Shown: piece by piece, positions 57,168 to 64,000 of the stretch
Numbering within the stretch: the first letter of the stretch is position 1
Layout of the letters: every line of letters begins with the position of its first letter
DNA from: Crenobacter oryzisoli
Lineage (GTDB): Bacteria > Pseudomonadota > Gammaproteobacteria > Burkholderiales > Chromobacteriaceae
Length of the DNA stretch: 64,000 nucleotides
Direction of reading: 5' to 3'
NCBI RefSeq assembly: GCF_030385785.1
Contig: NZ_JAUEDK010000010.1
Location: forward strand, 22,510 to 86,509
Position numbers and translations under genes: made by a program
The notes under the pieces: generated by a model
Database searches by the model: none
What the model was told of the DNA's origin: nothing
What the model saw: the letters and a program-made list of their open reading frames with translations, nothing else

Positions 57168-57941
57168 ATGCAATTTGCCACCTGGAACGTCAATTCGCTG
57201 AAAGTGCGCCTGCCGCAGGTGCTGCAATGGCTCGCCGACAGCCCGGTCGATGTGCTGGCGCTGCAGGAGCTCAAGCTCGACCAGGACAAGTTTCCGCTCG
57301 AGGAGATTGAGGCAGCCGGCTTTCGCGCCGCCTGGTACGGGCAGAAGACCTACAACGGCGTGGCGCTGCTCGTGCGCGCGCCGCTGACGCTGGAGGACGT
57401 GGTGCTGGGTATCCCCGGCTACGACGATCCGCAGCGCCGCGTGATCACCGCCACGGTGGATGGCGTGCGGGTGATCGGCGCCTACTGCGTCAACGGCGAG
57501 GCGGTCGACTCGGAGAAATACCCGTACAAGCTCGAGTGGTACGCGAAGCTCACCGAGTTCGTGCGCGAGCAAATGGCCCAGCATCCGCAGCTGGTGCTGA
57601 TGGGCGACTTCAATATCGCGCCGGCCGACGCCGATGTGTACGACCCGGCCGCCTGGCAGGACAAGGTGCTGTGCTCGGTGCCGGAGCGCGCCGCGTTCGC
57701 CGCCCTGTTGGAGCTGGGGCTGACCGACAGCTTCCGCCATTTCTACCCGGATGAGGTCGCATACAGCTGGTGGGACTACCGGATGATGATGTTCCGCCGC
57801 AATCTTGGCCTGCGCATCGACCATGTGCTGATCAGCGATGCGCTGAAGGCGCGCGCGACCGACTGCGTGATCGACAAGGTGCCGCGCAAGTGGGAGCGTC
57901 CGTCCGACCATGCACCGGTGGTGCTGACGGTGACCGGCTGA
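57168..57941 (+). CDS. xthA: Exodeoxyribonuclease III
   Basis: A 257-residue AP endonuclease/exonuclease of the EEP superfamily for base-excision repair. Active-site segments: FATWNVNSLKVR, ALQELKLDQDKFP (Glu metal ligand), LMGDFNIAP (Asp, Asn), and the terminal RIDHVLIS with WERPSDHAPVV (His). AAGGAAG precedes the start. Confidence 0.95.
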   Translation: MQFATWNVNSLKVRLPQVLQWLADSPVDVLALQELKLDQDKFPLEEIEAAGFRAAWYGQKTYNGVALLVRAPLTLEDVVLGIPGYDDPQRRVITATVDGVRVIGAYCVNGEAVDSEKYPYKLEWYAKLTEFVREQMAQHPQLVLMGDFNIAPADADVYDPAAWQDKVLCSVPERAAFAALLELGLTDSFRHFYPDEVAYSWWDYRMMMFRRNLGLRIDHVLISDALKARATDCVIDKVPRKWERPSDHAPVVLTVTG

Positions 57942-58044
57942 GCGCCACTGACGAGGCGGCCGCAAGGTTAAGGCTGGGTTAAGTCGCGTGTCCTTTAATG
58001 ACAGGGTGGCATCGGGCCACTCCAACCCTGTAAAGGAAGCGCGA

Positions 58045-58173
58045 ATGAACAAACTGCTGGGCGCCGTGCTCGCTGCCGGTGTCGCATTCCCGGTGCTGGC
58101 CGCCAGCTTCGACTGCCTGGCCCATCCGCAGGCGCAGTGGCTCAAGCCGTCCGACTTCATCGAGCGGCGATGA
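58045..58173 (+). pseudogene. Truncated PepSY-type exported protein (42 aa)
   Basis: A 42-residue frame with a signal peptide (MNKLLGAVLAAGVAFPVLA) and then [23 protein letters not shown]. This equals the start of small PepSY-family proteins (typically ADC..HPKAEWM..) that go on for another 50-60 residues; here the domain is cut off and the stop overlaps the next gene's ATG. A deletion that removed the rest of PepSY is the likely cause. GGAAGC precedes the ATG. Such genes commonly sit next to a cytochrome b561-type gene and a two-component system, as here. Confidence 0.6.
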
Positions 58174-58577
58174 GCAACGTGGCACGGCCCGACGAATCGG
58201 GTATCGATCCCTATCTGCGCCTGCTCGACTGCTGTCTGGCCGGCTGCGTGCTGCTCAACCTGACGGTGATGGTGCCGGCGGCGATGCCGCACCGGATCAT
58301 CGGCTATCTGGCCGCCGGCCTGTTGCTGGCGCGGTTGCTGTACCGGGCGAGCGGGCTGGCGGTTCCGATGCCGGCCTGGCGCAGGCGCGGGGTGACGCTG
58401 CTGTTGACGATGCTGGCCTCGCTGCTGGTCAGCGGCACGCTGCTCGCCGGCGGGCCCCTGCGTGAGACGCCGTGGCTGGAGTGGCTGCATCTGGCGCTGG
58501 CGCTGGTGCTGCCCTTGGGGCTGACGCTGCTATTTGCCATCGGTGTGCTGCACCGGCGCGGCGAAATGGAACAATGA
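58170..58577 (+). CDS. Small four-helix membrane protein, cytochrome b561-like
   Basis: A 135-residue protein with about four hydrophobic helices ([74 protein letters not shown]). Pairs of His and Arg ([12 protein letters not shown] and [10 protein letters not shown]) recall b561-type heme sites, but the protein is shorter than usual and the assignment is weak. The ATG overlaps the PepSY remnant stop; the response regulator gene follows after 10 bases. Confidence 0.5.
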   Translation: MSNVARPDESGIDPYLRLLDCCLAGCVLLNLTVMVPAAMPHRIIGYLAAGLLLARLLYRASGLAVPMPAWRRRGVTLLLTMLASLLVSGTLLAGGPLRETPWLEWLHLALALVLPLGLTLLFAIGVLHRRGEMEQ

Positions 58578-58587
58578 CGGGGAAACG

Positions 58588-59250
58588 ATGCGGATTCTGG
58601 TAGTGGAAGACGATGCGCTGATCGGCGACGGTCTGCAGGCCGGCCTCGCCCAGCTCGGTTTCACGGTCGACTGGTTGAGGAATGGCCGGGACGGTCTCGC
58701 CGCGCTGGCCGTGGCGCCGTACGATGCGGTGGTGCTCGATCTGGGCCTGCCCGGCATCGACGGCCTGGACATCCTCGCCGCCTGGCGACGCGCCGGCCAG
58801 CAGGTGCCGGTGCTGGTGCTGACCGCGCGCGATGCGCTGAGCGACCGGGTTGGCGGGCTCGATGCCGGCGCCGATGATTACCTGACCAAGCCGTTTGCGC
58901 TGGTCGAGGTGGCGGCGCGGCTGCGCGCACTGATCCGGCGCAGCCACGGCCAGGGGGCGCCGCTGCTGTGCCACGGCAAGCTGGTGTACGACCCGACTGC
59001 GCGGCGCGCCATGCTCGACGGGGAGGTGCTCGACCTGACTGCGCGCGAGCTGGCGTTGCTGGAGCTCTTGCTCGCCGGCAAGGGCCGGGTGCAGCCGCGC
59101 GCGCTGCTCGAGGAAAAACTGTATGGCTGGGGCGAGGAGGTCGGCAGCAACGCGGTCGAGGTGCATATCCATCACCTGCGCAAGAAGCTCGGCAGCGACT
59201 TCATCCGCACCGTGCGCGGCGTCGGCTATACGTTGGGGGACGAAGCGTGA
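58588..59250 (+). CDS. qseB: Response regulator, OmpR family (QseB-like)
   Basis: A 220-residue regulator: receiver domain with phospho-Asp in [12 protein letters not shown], Lys in LTKPFALVE, and a C-terminal winged helix ([31 protein letters not shown] then [15 protein letters not shown]). The closest look is QseB/PmrA. It overlaps the kinase gene by 4 bases. Target genes probably include its own operon and the membrane genes upstream. Confidence 0.88.
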   Translation: MRILVVEDDALIGDGLQAGLAQLGFTVDWLRNGRDGLAALAVAPYDAVVLDLGLPGIDGLDILAAWRRAGQQVPVLVLTARDALSDRVGGLDAGADDYLTKPFALVEVAARLRALIRRSHGQGAPLLCHGKLVYDPTARRAMLDGEVLDLTARELALLELLLAGKGRVQPRALLEEKLYGWGEEVGSNAVEVHIHHLRKKLGSDFIRTVRGVGYTLGDEA

Positions 59251-60599
59251 AGGTGCGCAGCTTGCGGTTGCGGCTGTCGCTGATCCTGCTGGTGGTGGCG
59301 CCGCTGGTGTGGGCGCTCGCCACCGTGGGCGCCTATTTCCAGACCCGTCACGAGGTCAACCAGCTGTTCGATACCCAGCAGACGCTGTTTGCCCGCCAGC
59401 TGCTGTCGTCCAACCTGGCCACTCGCGTCGACGAGCTGCCGGAGCTGCCCAAGACCAAGCGACTGATCCGTGGCGGCGAGCACGGCGGCTTCGACGACGA
59501 CGCCTTGTCATTCGCGGTGTTCGATGCTGCCGGCCGGTTGTTGTTCTATGGCGGCGACGGCAAGCATTTCCCGGCCGACCCGGCCCGGCGCGGTTTCGTG
59601 GTGGCGACGGTCAAGCATCAGGGGCCGTGGCGGTTGTTCTACCTGCCGGCGCCGGACGGGCAGCGCATCGTGGCGGTGGGGCAGAAGGAGGGCTACCGTC
59701 GCGAGCTGGTCTGGGAGGTGGTCGGTGTGCAGCTGGCGCCGTGGCTGGCCGCACTGCCGCTGCTGCTGCTGGTGCTGGTGTGGGCGATAGGCCGCGAGCT
59801 GGCGCCGCTGCGCGCCACCGCGCATGAGCTGGCGGTGCGTCGGGCCGACGACGCCAGTCCGCTGCAGGTGGCCCGGCTCGCGTCCGAGGTGGCACCGATG
59901 GTAAGTGCGCTGAACCAGTTGTTCGCCCGGACCGCCGACACGCTGGCGCGCGAGCGGCGCTTCACTGCCGACGCCGCGCACGAGCTGCGCAGTCCGCTGG
60001 CCGCCTTGAAGGTACAGGCCGAGGTGGCGCAGTTGGCCGAACACGATCCGGCGGCACGCCAGCGCGCGCTCGGCAACCTGACCGTCGGCATCGATCGTGC
60101 CACCCGGCTGGTCGAGCAGCTGCTGGCGCTGTCGCGGCTTGACCCCTTGTCCAGGCTGGCTGACGCCAAGCCGGTACGCTGGCAACGGGTGGCCGACGCG
60201 GCCTGCGCCGACGTGGCTCCGCTGGCCGCGCAGCGCCAAGTGACGGTCGAACGCGTCGGCGACGCCAGCGCCGCGCTGCCGCTGCCGGGCGACGAGACAC
60301 TGCTGACGCTGCTGCTGCGCAACCTGCTCGACAACGCGCTGCGCTACGGTCCGCCCGGTGGGCGGGTGGTGCTGACGCTAGCGCCGGATGCGATCCACGT
60401 CGACGACAATGGCCCAGGCATCGCGCCAGACGACCTGCCGCGGGTGCGCGAGCGCTTCTTCCGCCCGCCGGGGCAGAGCGAGCCGGGCAGCGGTCTGGGG
60501 CTCTCTATCGTCGAGCGCATCGCCAGCCTGCACGGCCTGACACTCTTGCTTGCCAACCGGCCGGGCGGCGGTTTCGTGGCCAGCCTGGTGCGTGGCTGA
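59247..60599 (+). CDS. qseC: Sensor histidine kinase (QseC-like)
   Basis: A 450-residue membrane kinase. Two transmembrane helices (residues 9-28 and about 165-185) flank a periplasmic domain; then the HisKA box with phospho-His in [17 protein letters not shown] and the ATPase domain with [23 protein letters not shown] and [12 protein letters not shown]. The start is GTG 59247, overlapping the regulator's stop. The ligand cannot be inferred. Confidence 0.88.
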   Translation: MKVRSLRLRLSLILLVVAPLVWALATVGAYFQTRHEVNQLFDTQQTLFARQLLSSNLATRVDELPELPKTKRLIRGGEHGGFDDDALSFAVFDAAGRLLFYGGDGKHFPADPARRGFVVATVKHQGPWRLFYLPAPDGQRIVAVGQKEGYRRELVWEVVGVQLAPWLAALPLLLLVLVWAIGRELAPLRATAHELAVRRADDASPLQVARLASEVAPMVSALNQLFARTADTLARERRFTADAAHELRSPLAALKVQAEVAQLAEHDPAARQRALGNLTVGIDRATRLVEQLLALSRLDPLSRLADAKPVRWQRVADAACADVAPLAAQRQVTVERVGDASAALPLPGDETLLTLLLRNLLDNALRYGPPGGRVVLTLAPDAIHVDDNGPGIAPDDLPRVRERFFRPPGQSEPGSGLGLSIVERIASLHGLTLLLANRPGGGFVASLVRG

Positions 60600-60683
60600 G
60601 CCGGGCTGCGACACCATGTCGCATGGCCGCCCTCGCTGGGGCGCGTTACGCTACCCAGACCGAGCGAAATCGGTATCCAAGGT

Positions 60684-60714
60684 TACCCCCGCCATGATGG
60701 CGGGGTTTTTTTTT
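60684..60714 (+). terminator. Terminator after the qseBC-like operon
   Basis: ACCCCCGCCA / TGGCGGGG-T stem with a short loop and nine T. Confidence 0.88.
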
Positions 60715-60860
60715 GCCTTCGAGTCATGGAGCGGGTGGCTGGCTATAGTGAAACTCGATGCCGGCTATCCCTGATTTGACGCCGATCAACATCGGCGCCC
60801 AGCCCGCCTCGTATGATGCCCGCGTTCTAAATTCCAAGCCGGCAAGGCCAAGGAGGTCTC

Positions 60861-61028
60861 ATGCCGAAATTTTCCTCTCGGCTGGGCAGGGAGATCGTGC
60901 TGGTGCTGCTGATCAAGCTCGCGCTGATCGCCGCGATCTGGCAGCTGTGGTTCAGCGACCGCACCCCGGTCGACCCGCAGCGAGTTGCCATGCACCTGTC
61001 CGCCAACCAACAAGGGGGTTCCCCATGA
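60861..61028 (+). CDS. cydP: Cytochrome bd oxidase small subunit CydP
   Basis: A 55-residue single-helix membrane protein: MPKFSSRLGREIVLVLLIK, then LALIAAIWQLWFSDRTPVDPQRVAMHL. The arginine-rich start, central helix, and D-P..VA motif fit the CydP (cytochrome oxidase putative small subunit) family found before cydAB in betaproteobacteria. AAGGAGGT lies seven bases upstream, and the stop overlaps the cydA start (ATGA). Confidence 0.85.
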   Translation: MPKFSSRLGREIVLVLLIKLALIAAIWQLWFSDRTPVDPQRVAMHLSANQQGGSP

Positions 61029-62587
61029 CCGAATCACTGGTCGACCTATCGCGGCTGCAGTTCGCGGTGACTGCGCTTTACCATTTTCTGTTCGTACCAC
61101 TGACGCTGGGCATGGTGTGGATCCTGGTGATCATGGAGTCGGTGTTCGTGATCACCGGCAAGGAGATCTACCGGGATATGACCCGCTTCTGGGGCAAGCT
61201 GTTCGGTATCAACTTCGCGCTCGGTGTCACCACCGGCATCACCATGGAGTTCCAGTTCGGCACCAACTGGGCCTACTACTCGCACTACGTCGGCGACATC
61301 TTCGGCGTGCCGTTGGCGCTGGAAGGGCTGATGGCGTTCTTCCTCGAGTCGACCTTCATCGGGTTGTTCTTCTTCGGCTGGGAGCGGCTGTCGCGCACCA
61401 AGCACCTGATGGTGACCATCCTGATGGCGGTCGGCTCCAACCTGTCGGCGCTGTGGATTCTGGTCGCCAACGGCTGGATGCAGGAGCCGATCGGCGCGCA
61501 CTTCAACTACCAGACGATGCGGATGGAGTTGACCAGCATGTGGGACATCTTCTTCAACCCCACCGCGCAGGCCAAGTTCGTGCATACCGTGTCGGCCGGC
61601 TACGTGACCGCCGCGGTGTTCGTGCTCGGCGTATCGAGCTGGTACCTGCTGCGCGGCCGCGATGTCGCGTTTGCGCGGCGCAGCTTCCGCATTGCCGCGG
61701 CGTTCGGCTTCGCGTCGGCGCTGTCGGTGGTGGTGCTGGGTGATGAGTCCGGTTACACCGTCGGCGAGGCGCAGCAGACCAAGATGGCAGCGATCGAGGC
61801 GATGTGGCACACCGAGCCGGCGCCGGCGAGCTTCACCCTGGTGGCTTCGCCCGATCAGGCGAAGCGGCGCAATGACTACCAGATCCAGATCCCGTATCTG
61901 ATGGGCGTGATCGGTACCCGTTCGCTGACTAAGGAGATCCCCGGCATCCACGAGATCGTCGCCAAGAACAAGCACCGCATCGAAAACGGCCGCGAGGCGG
62001 TGATCGCGCTCGAGGCGCTGCGCAAGGATCCGCAGAACGCTCAGCTCAAGGCGGCGTTCGAGGCGCACGAGGCCGACCTGGGCTTCGGCCTGCTGCTGAA
62101 GAAATACGTCGCCGATGTGCGCCAAGCTGACGCGGCGCTGATCGACAAGGCGGCTTGGGACACGATACCGAATGTGGCGCCGATGTTCTGGAGCTTCCGC
62201 GTGATGGCGGGGCTGGGCTTCAGCCTTATCGTGCTGTTTACGCTGGCGCTGTACTTCTCGCTGCGCAACACCTTCCAGCAGAAGCGCTGGCTGCTGCGCT
62301 GGGCGATGTTGTGGGTCCCGGCGCCGTGGATCGCGATCGAGCTCGGCTGGGTGGTGGCCGAGTACGGCCGCCAGCCGTGGACCATCTACGGCGTGCTGCC
62401 GACCCACTTGTCGGTGTCGTCACTGTCGGTGGGCAGTGTGGTCGGCTCGCTGACCGGCTTTATCGTGTTCTATACGGGCCTGTTGATCGCCGAGGTGTAC
62501 CTGATGATCAAGTACACCCGGATGGGGCCGTCCAGCCTCGGTACCGGCCGCTATGCCGGCGAAACCCCGCTGACGCAGCCGGCCTGA
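61025..62587 (+). CDS. cydA: Cytochrome bd ubiquinol oxidase subunit I
   Basis: A 520-residue integral membrane subunit carrying hemes b558, b595 and d. Heme ligands His20 ([10 protein letters not shown]) and His187 ([11 protein letters not shown]) and Glu100/Glu108 ([14 protein letters not shown]) are present; the long quinol-binding loop of the E. coli type follows ([24 protein letters not shown], in outline). The enzyme reduces oxygen with ubiquinol at low oxygen and resists sulfide, NO and peroxide. Start at ATG 61025 behind AAGGGGG. Confidence 0.97.
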   Translation: MTESLVDLSRLQFAVTALYHFLFVPLTLGMVWILVIMESVFVITGKEIYRDMTRFWGKLFGINFALGVTTGITMEFQFGTNWAYYSHYVGDIFGVPLALEGLMAFFLESTFIGLFFFGWERLSRTKHLMVTILMAVGSNLSALWILVANGWMQEPIGAHFNYQTMRMELTSMWDIFFNPTAQAKFVHTVSAGYVTAAVFVLGVSSWYLLRGRDVAFARRSFRIAAAFGFASALSVVVLGDESGYTVGEAQQTKMAAIEAMWHTEPAPASFTLVASPDQAKRRNDYQIQIPYLMGVIGTRSLTKEIPGIHEIVAKNKHRIENGREAVIALEALRKDPQNAQLKAAFEAHEADLGFGLLLKKYVADVRQADAALIDKAAWDTIPNVAPMFWSFRVMAGLGFSLIVLFTLALYFSLRNTFQQKRWLLRWAMLWVPAPWIAIELGWVVAEYGRQPWTIYGVLPTHLSVSSLSVGSVVGSLTGFIVFYTGLLIAEVYLMIKYTRMGPSSLGTGRYAGETPLTQPA

Positions 62588-62597
62588 GGGAGACATC

Positions 62598-63731
62598 ATG
62601 TTCGATTACCCGACTATCCGTTTTATCTGGTGGCTGCTGGTCGGCCTGCTGTTGATCGGCTTCGCCATCATGGACGGCCACGACATGGGCGTGGGCACGC
62701 TGTTGCCGTTCGTGGGCCGAACCGACGGCGAGCGACGCGTACTGCTCAACACCATCGGCCCGCACTGGGAGGGCAACCAGGTGTGGTTCATCACCGGCGG
62801 CGGCGCGCTGTTCGCGTCGTGGCCACTGGTGTACGCGACCGCGTTCTCCGGCTTCTACTGGGCGATGCTGCTGGTGCTGTGGGCGCTGTTCTTCCGCCCG
62901 GTGGGCTTCGACTACCGCAGCAAGCTGCAGGACCCGCGCTGGCGCGGCTTCTGGGACTGGGGGCTGTTCGTCGGTGGGGCGGTGCCGCCGCTGGTGTTCG
63001 GCATCGCGTTCGGTAACCTGTTCCTCGGCGTGCCGTTCCAGTTCGACGACACGTTGCGCGTCACCTACAGCGGCAGCTTCTGGGCGCTCTTGAACCCGTT
63101 CGGCCTGCTCAGCGGCCTGGTCGCCAGTGCGATGCTGACCTTCCAGGGCGCCACCTACCTGATCGTGCGCACCGAGGGGGCGATCCAGCAGCGTGCGCGC
63201 CGCGCCGCACAGTGGAGCGGCCTCGCGACCGTGCTCTTGTTCGTCGCCGCCGGCTTCTGGGTTCGCACGATGGCGGGCTACGTGATCGTGGCCGGCGCCA
63301 GCCCGAGCGCACCGTCCAATCCGCTGGCGAAGGTGGTGACCGAGGGGCAGGGTGCCTGGCTCGCCAACTACGCGCAGTGGCCATGGCTGTGGGCGGTGCC
63401 GCTGCTGGCGATCGTGGCGGCGCTGGCCGGTGTGGCGCTGTCGCGCAGCGGGCGCGGCGTGGCGGCCTTCGTCGCATCCAGCCTGACCCAGGCCGGGGTG
63501 ATCGTCACCGCCGGCGCCAGCCTGTTCCCCTTCGTGCTGCCGTCCAGCCTGCACCCGAACTCCAGCCTGACGGTGTGGGACGCCACGTCCAGCCTGGGGA
63601 CGCTGAACATCATGTTCTGGGGGGCGATCATCTTTACGCCGATCATCGTGCTCTATACCGGCTGGTGCTACCGGGTGATGCGCGGCAAGGTGACGGTGGA
63701 GGGGGTCGAAAGCTCGCACAGCGCCTATTGA
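62598..63731 (+). CDS. cydB: Cytochrome bd ubiquinol oxidase subunit II
   Basis: A 377-residue partner of CydA with about eight helices. Signatures are [28 protein letters not shown] and [24 protein letters not shown]. It starts 10 bases after cydA, behind GGGAGA. A short palindromic element (63729-63772) follows directly on its stop codon. Confidence 0.97.
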   Translation: MFDYPTIRFIWWLLVGLLLIGFAIMDGHDMGVGTLLPFVGRTDGERRVLLNTIGPHWEGNQVWFITGGGALFASWPLVYATAFSGFYWAMLLVLWALFFRPVGFDYRSKLQDPRWRGFWDWGLFVGGAVPPLVFGIAFGNLFLGVPFQFDDTLRVTYSGSFWALLNPFGLLSGLVASAMLTFQGATYLIVRTEGAIQQRARRAAQWSGLATVLLFVAAGFWVRTMAGYVIVAGASPSAPSNPLAKVVTEGQGAWLANYAQWPWLWAVPLLAIVAALAGVALSRSGRGVAAFVASSLTQAGVIVTAGASLFPFVLPSSLHPNSSLTVWDATSSLGTLNIMFWGAIIFTPIIVLYTGWCYRVMRGKVTVEGVESSHSAY

Positions 63732-63773
63732 GAACCGGCTCACGATCGACCGTTCGCGAGATCGTGGCCTGAG
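63729..63773. repeat. Short element related to the MITE-like palindrome
   Basis: TGAGAACCGGCTCACGATC at 63729-63747 and TTCGCGAGATCGTG at 63753-63766 repeat the ends of the 51682-51847 element (the latter 14-mer is identical), with about 120 bases of interior missing and CACGATC / GATCGTG still able to pair. Confidence 0.6.
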
Positions 63774-63822
63774 AAACGGCGCGGCCGGGCCGCGCCGCCT
63801 GTTTACGACAAGGAAACCGTCC

Positions 63823-63921
63823 ATGTGGTATTTCGCCTGGATCCTCGGCCTGCCGCTCGCGCTGACGCTGGCCATCATCAACGCGGTGATCGAGGAAAAC
63901 CTGCATCACGACAATGACTGA
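63823..63921 (+). CDS. cydX: Cytochrome bd oxidase small subunit CydX
   Basis: A 32-residue single-helix peptide, MWYFAWILGLPLALTLA, then IINAVIEENLHHDND. It matches the CydX/YbgT family (MWYFAWILG...A...NA...E) that stabilises the heme centres of cytochrome bd. AAGGAAA precedes ATG 63823. It lies 91 bases after cydB, with a palindromic element in between. Confidence 0.93.
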   Translation: MWYFAWILGLPLALTLAIINAVIEENLHHDND

Positions 63922-63925
63922 GCGC

Positions 63926-64000
63926 GGCGGGGGGGGGGGGGGGGGCCCCCCCCCCCCCCCCCCGGGGGGGGGCGCCCCCCAACGCGGGCGGCCCCCGCCC
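63926..64000. other. Low-complexity G/C runs at the contig end
   Basis: Runs of 17 G (63929-63945), 18 C (63946-63963) and 9 G follow the cydX stop, then C-rich sequence. Such runs do not occur elsewhere in the window. They are most likely sequencing or assembly artefact at a contig end, perhaps where a terminator hairpin stalled sequencing. Confidence 0.8.

Overview
This 64 kb, GC-rich window looks like a chromosomal contig end from a betaproteobacterium, most likely of the order Neisseriales (Chromobacteriaceae-like). The inference rests on the ispB / rplU-rpmA-obgE order, a pilMNOPQ-aroKB block divergent from a class A penicillin-binding protein gene, metX-metW, cydP-cydABX, ftrABCD iron uptake and a GC-biased codon usage. 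Assignment below order level is not possible from sequence reading alone. There are no rRNA genes, no intact transposase, no integrase, no CRISPR array and no prophage. One tRNA gene (Arg, CCT) is present.

Layout. 1-4.0 kb: the 3' end of polA, then a minor-pilin operon (fimT, pilV, pilW, pilX and a PilE-like pilin) without pilY1. 4.0-8.7 kb: a Bcr-type drug exporter and ftrABCD for ferrous iron import, with two Fur-box-like operators. 8.8-13.4 kb (mostly minus): small enzymes (SRPBCC, SnoaL-like, Nudix, glyoxalase-fold, Cys-tRNA(Pro) deacylase) and msrPQ for periplasmic methionine sulfoxide repair. 13.5-15.2 kb: metXW. 15.25-16.16 kb: a gene-free stretch bounded by inverted repeat copies. 16.2-21.8 kb: a DUF1345 membrane protein, ampG-mliC, a frameshifted GNAT gene coupled to wrbA, a YihY-type membrane protein and DUF3025. 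21.9-28.2 kb: a PAS/GGDEF-like membrane sensor with a degenerate active-site motif, cysG, and a permease-less PTS (EIIA-Man, HPr, EI). 28.2-33.6 kb: lipopolysaccharide genes (heptosyltransferase, msbA, O-antigen ligase, glycosyltransferase), the last two with visibly lower GC.

33.7-42.6 kb: a FimV-like TPR protein, aroB, aroK and pilQPONM on the minus strand, divergent from mrcA. The five pil genes are joined by 4-base overlaps; pilO seems to start at CTG, and PilQ has no AMIN domains. 42.6-46.1 kb: DUF2939, a FadR-type regulator and an orphan BcsS-like outer-membrane protein, then a gene-poor stretch next to tRNA-Arg. 46.1-49.2 kb: ispB, rplU, rpmA, obgE. 49.3-57.9 kb: an exported protein of unknown function, a double-CDGSH protein, a carboxymuconolactone decarboxylase-like protein, a palindromic MITE-like element, tpx, a gamma-carbonic-anhydrase-like protein, prlC, gdhA and xthA. 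58.0-63.9 kb: a truncated PepSY remnant, a small membrane protein, a QseBC-like two-component system and cydPABX. The last 75 bases are long G and C runs and look like assembly artefact.

Across the window the 11-mer GGTTGGCCGAA (often GGTTGGCCGAATGC) recurs far above chance, in both orientations, in genes and between them, once as an inverted pair ahead of a terminator and once abutting one. Together with the pilus genes this recalls Neisseriaceae DNA uptake sequences, although no such motif is known to me for this group.
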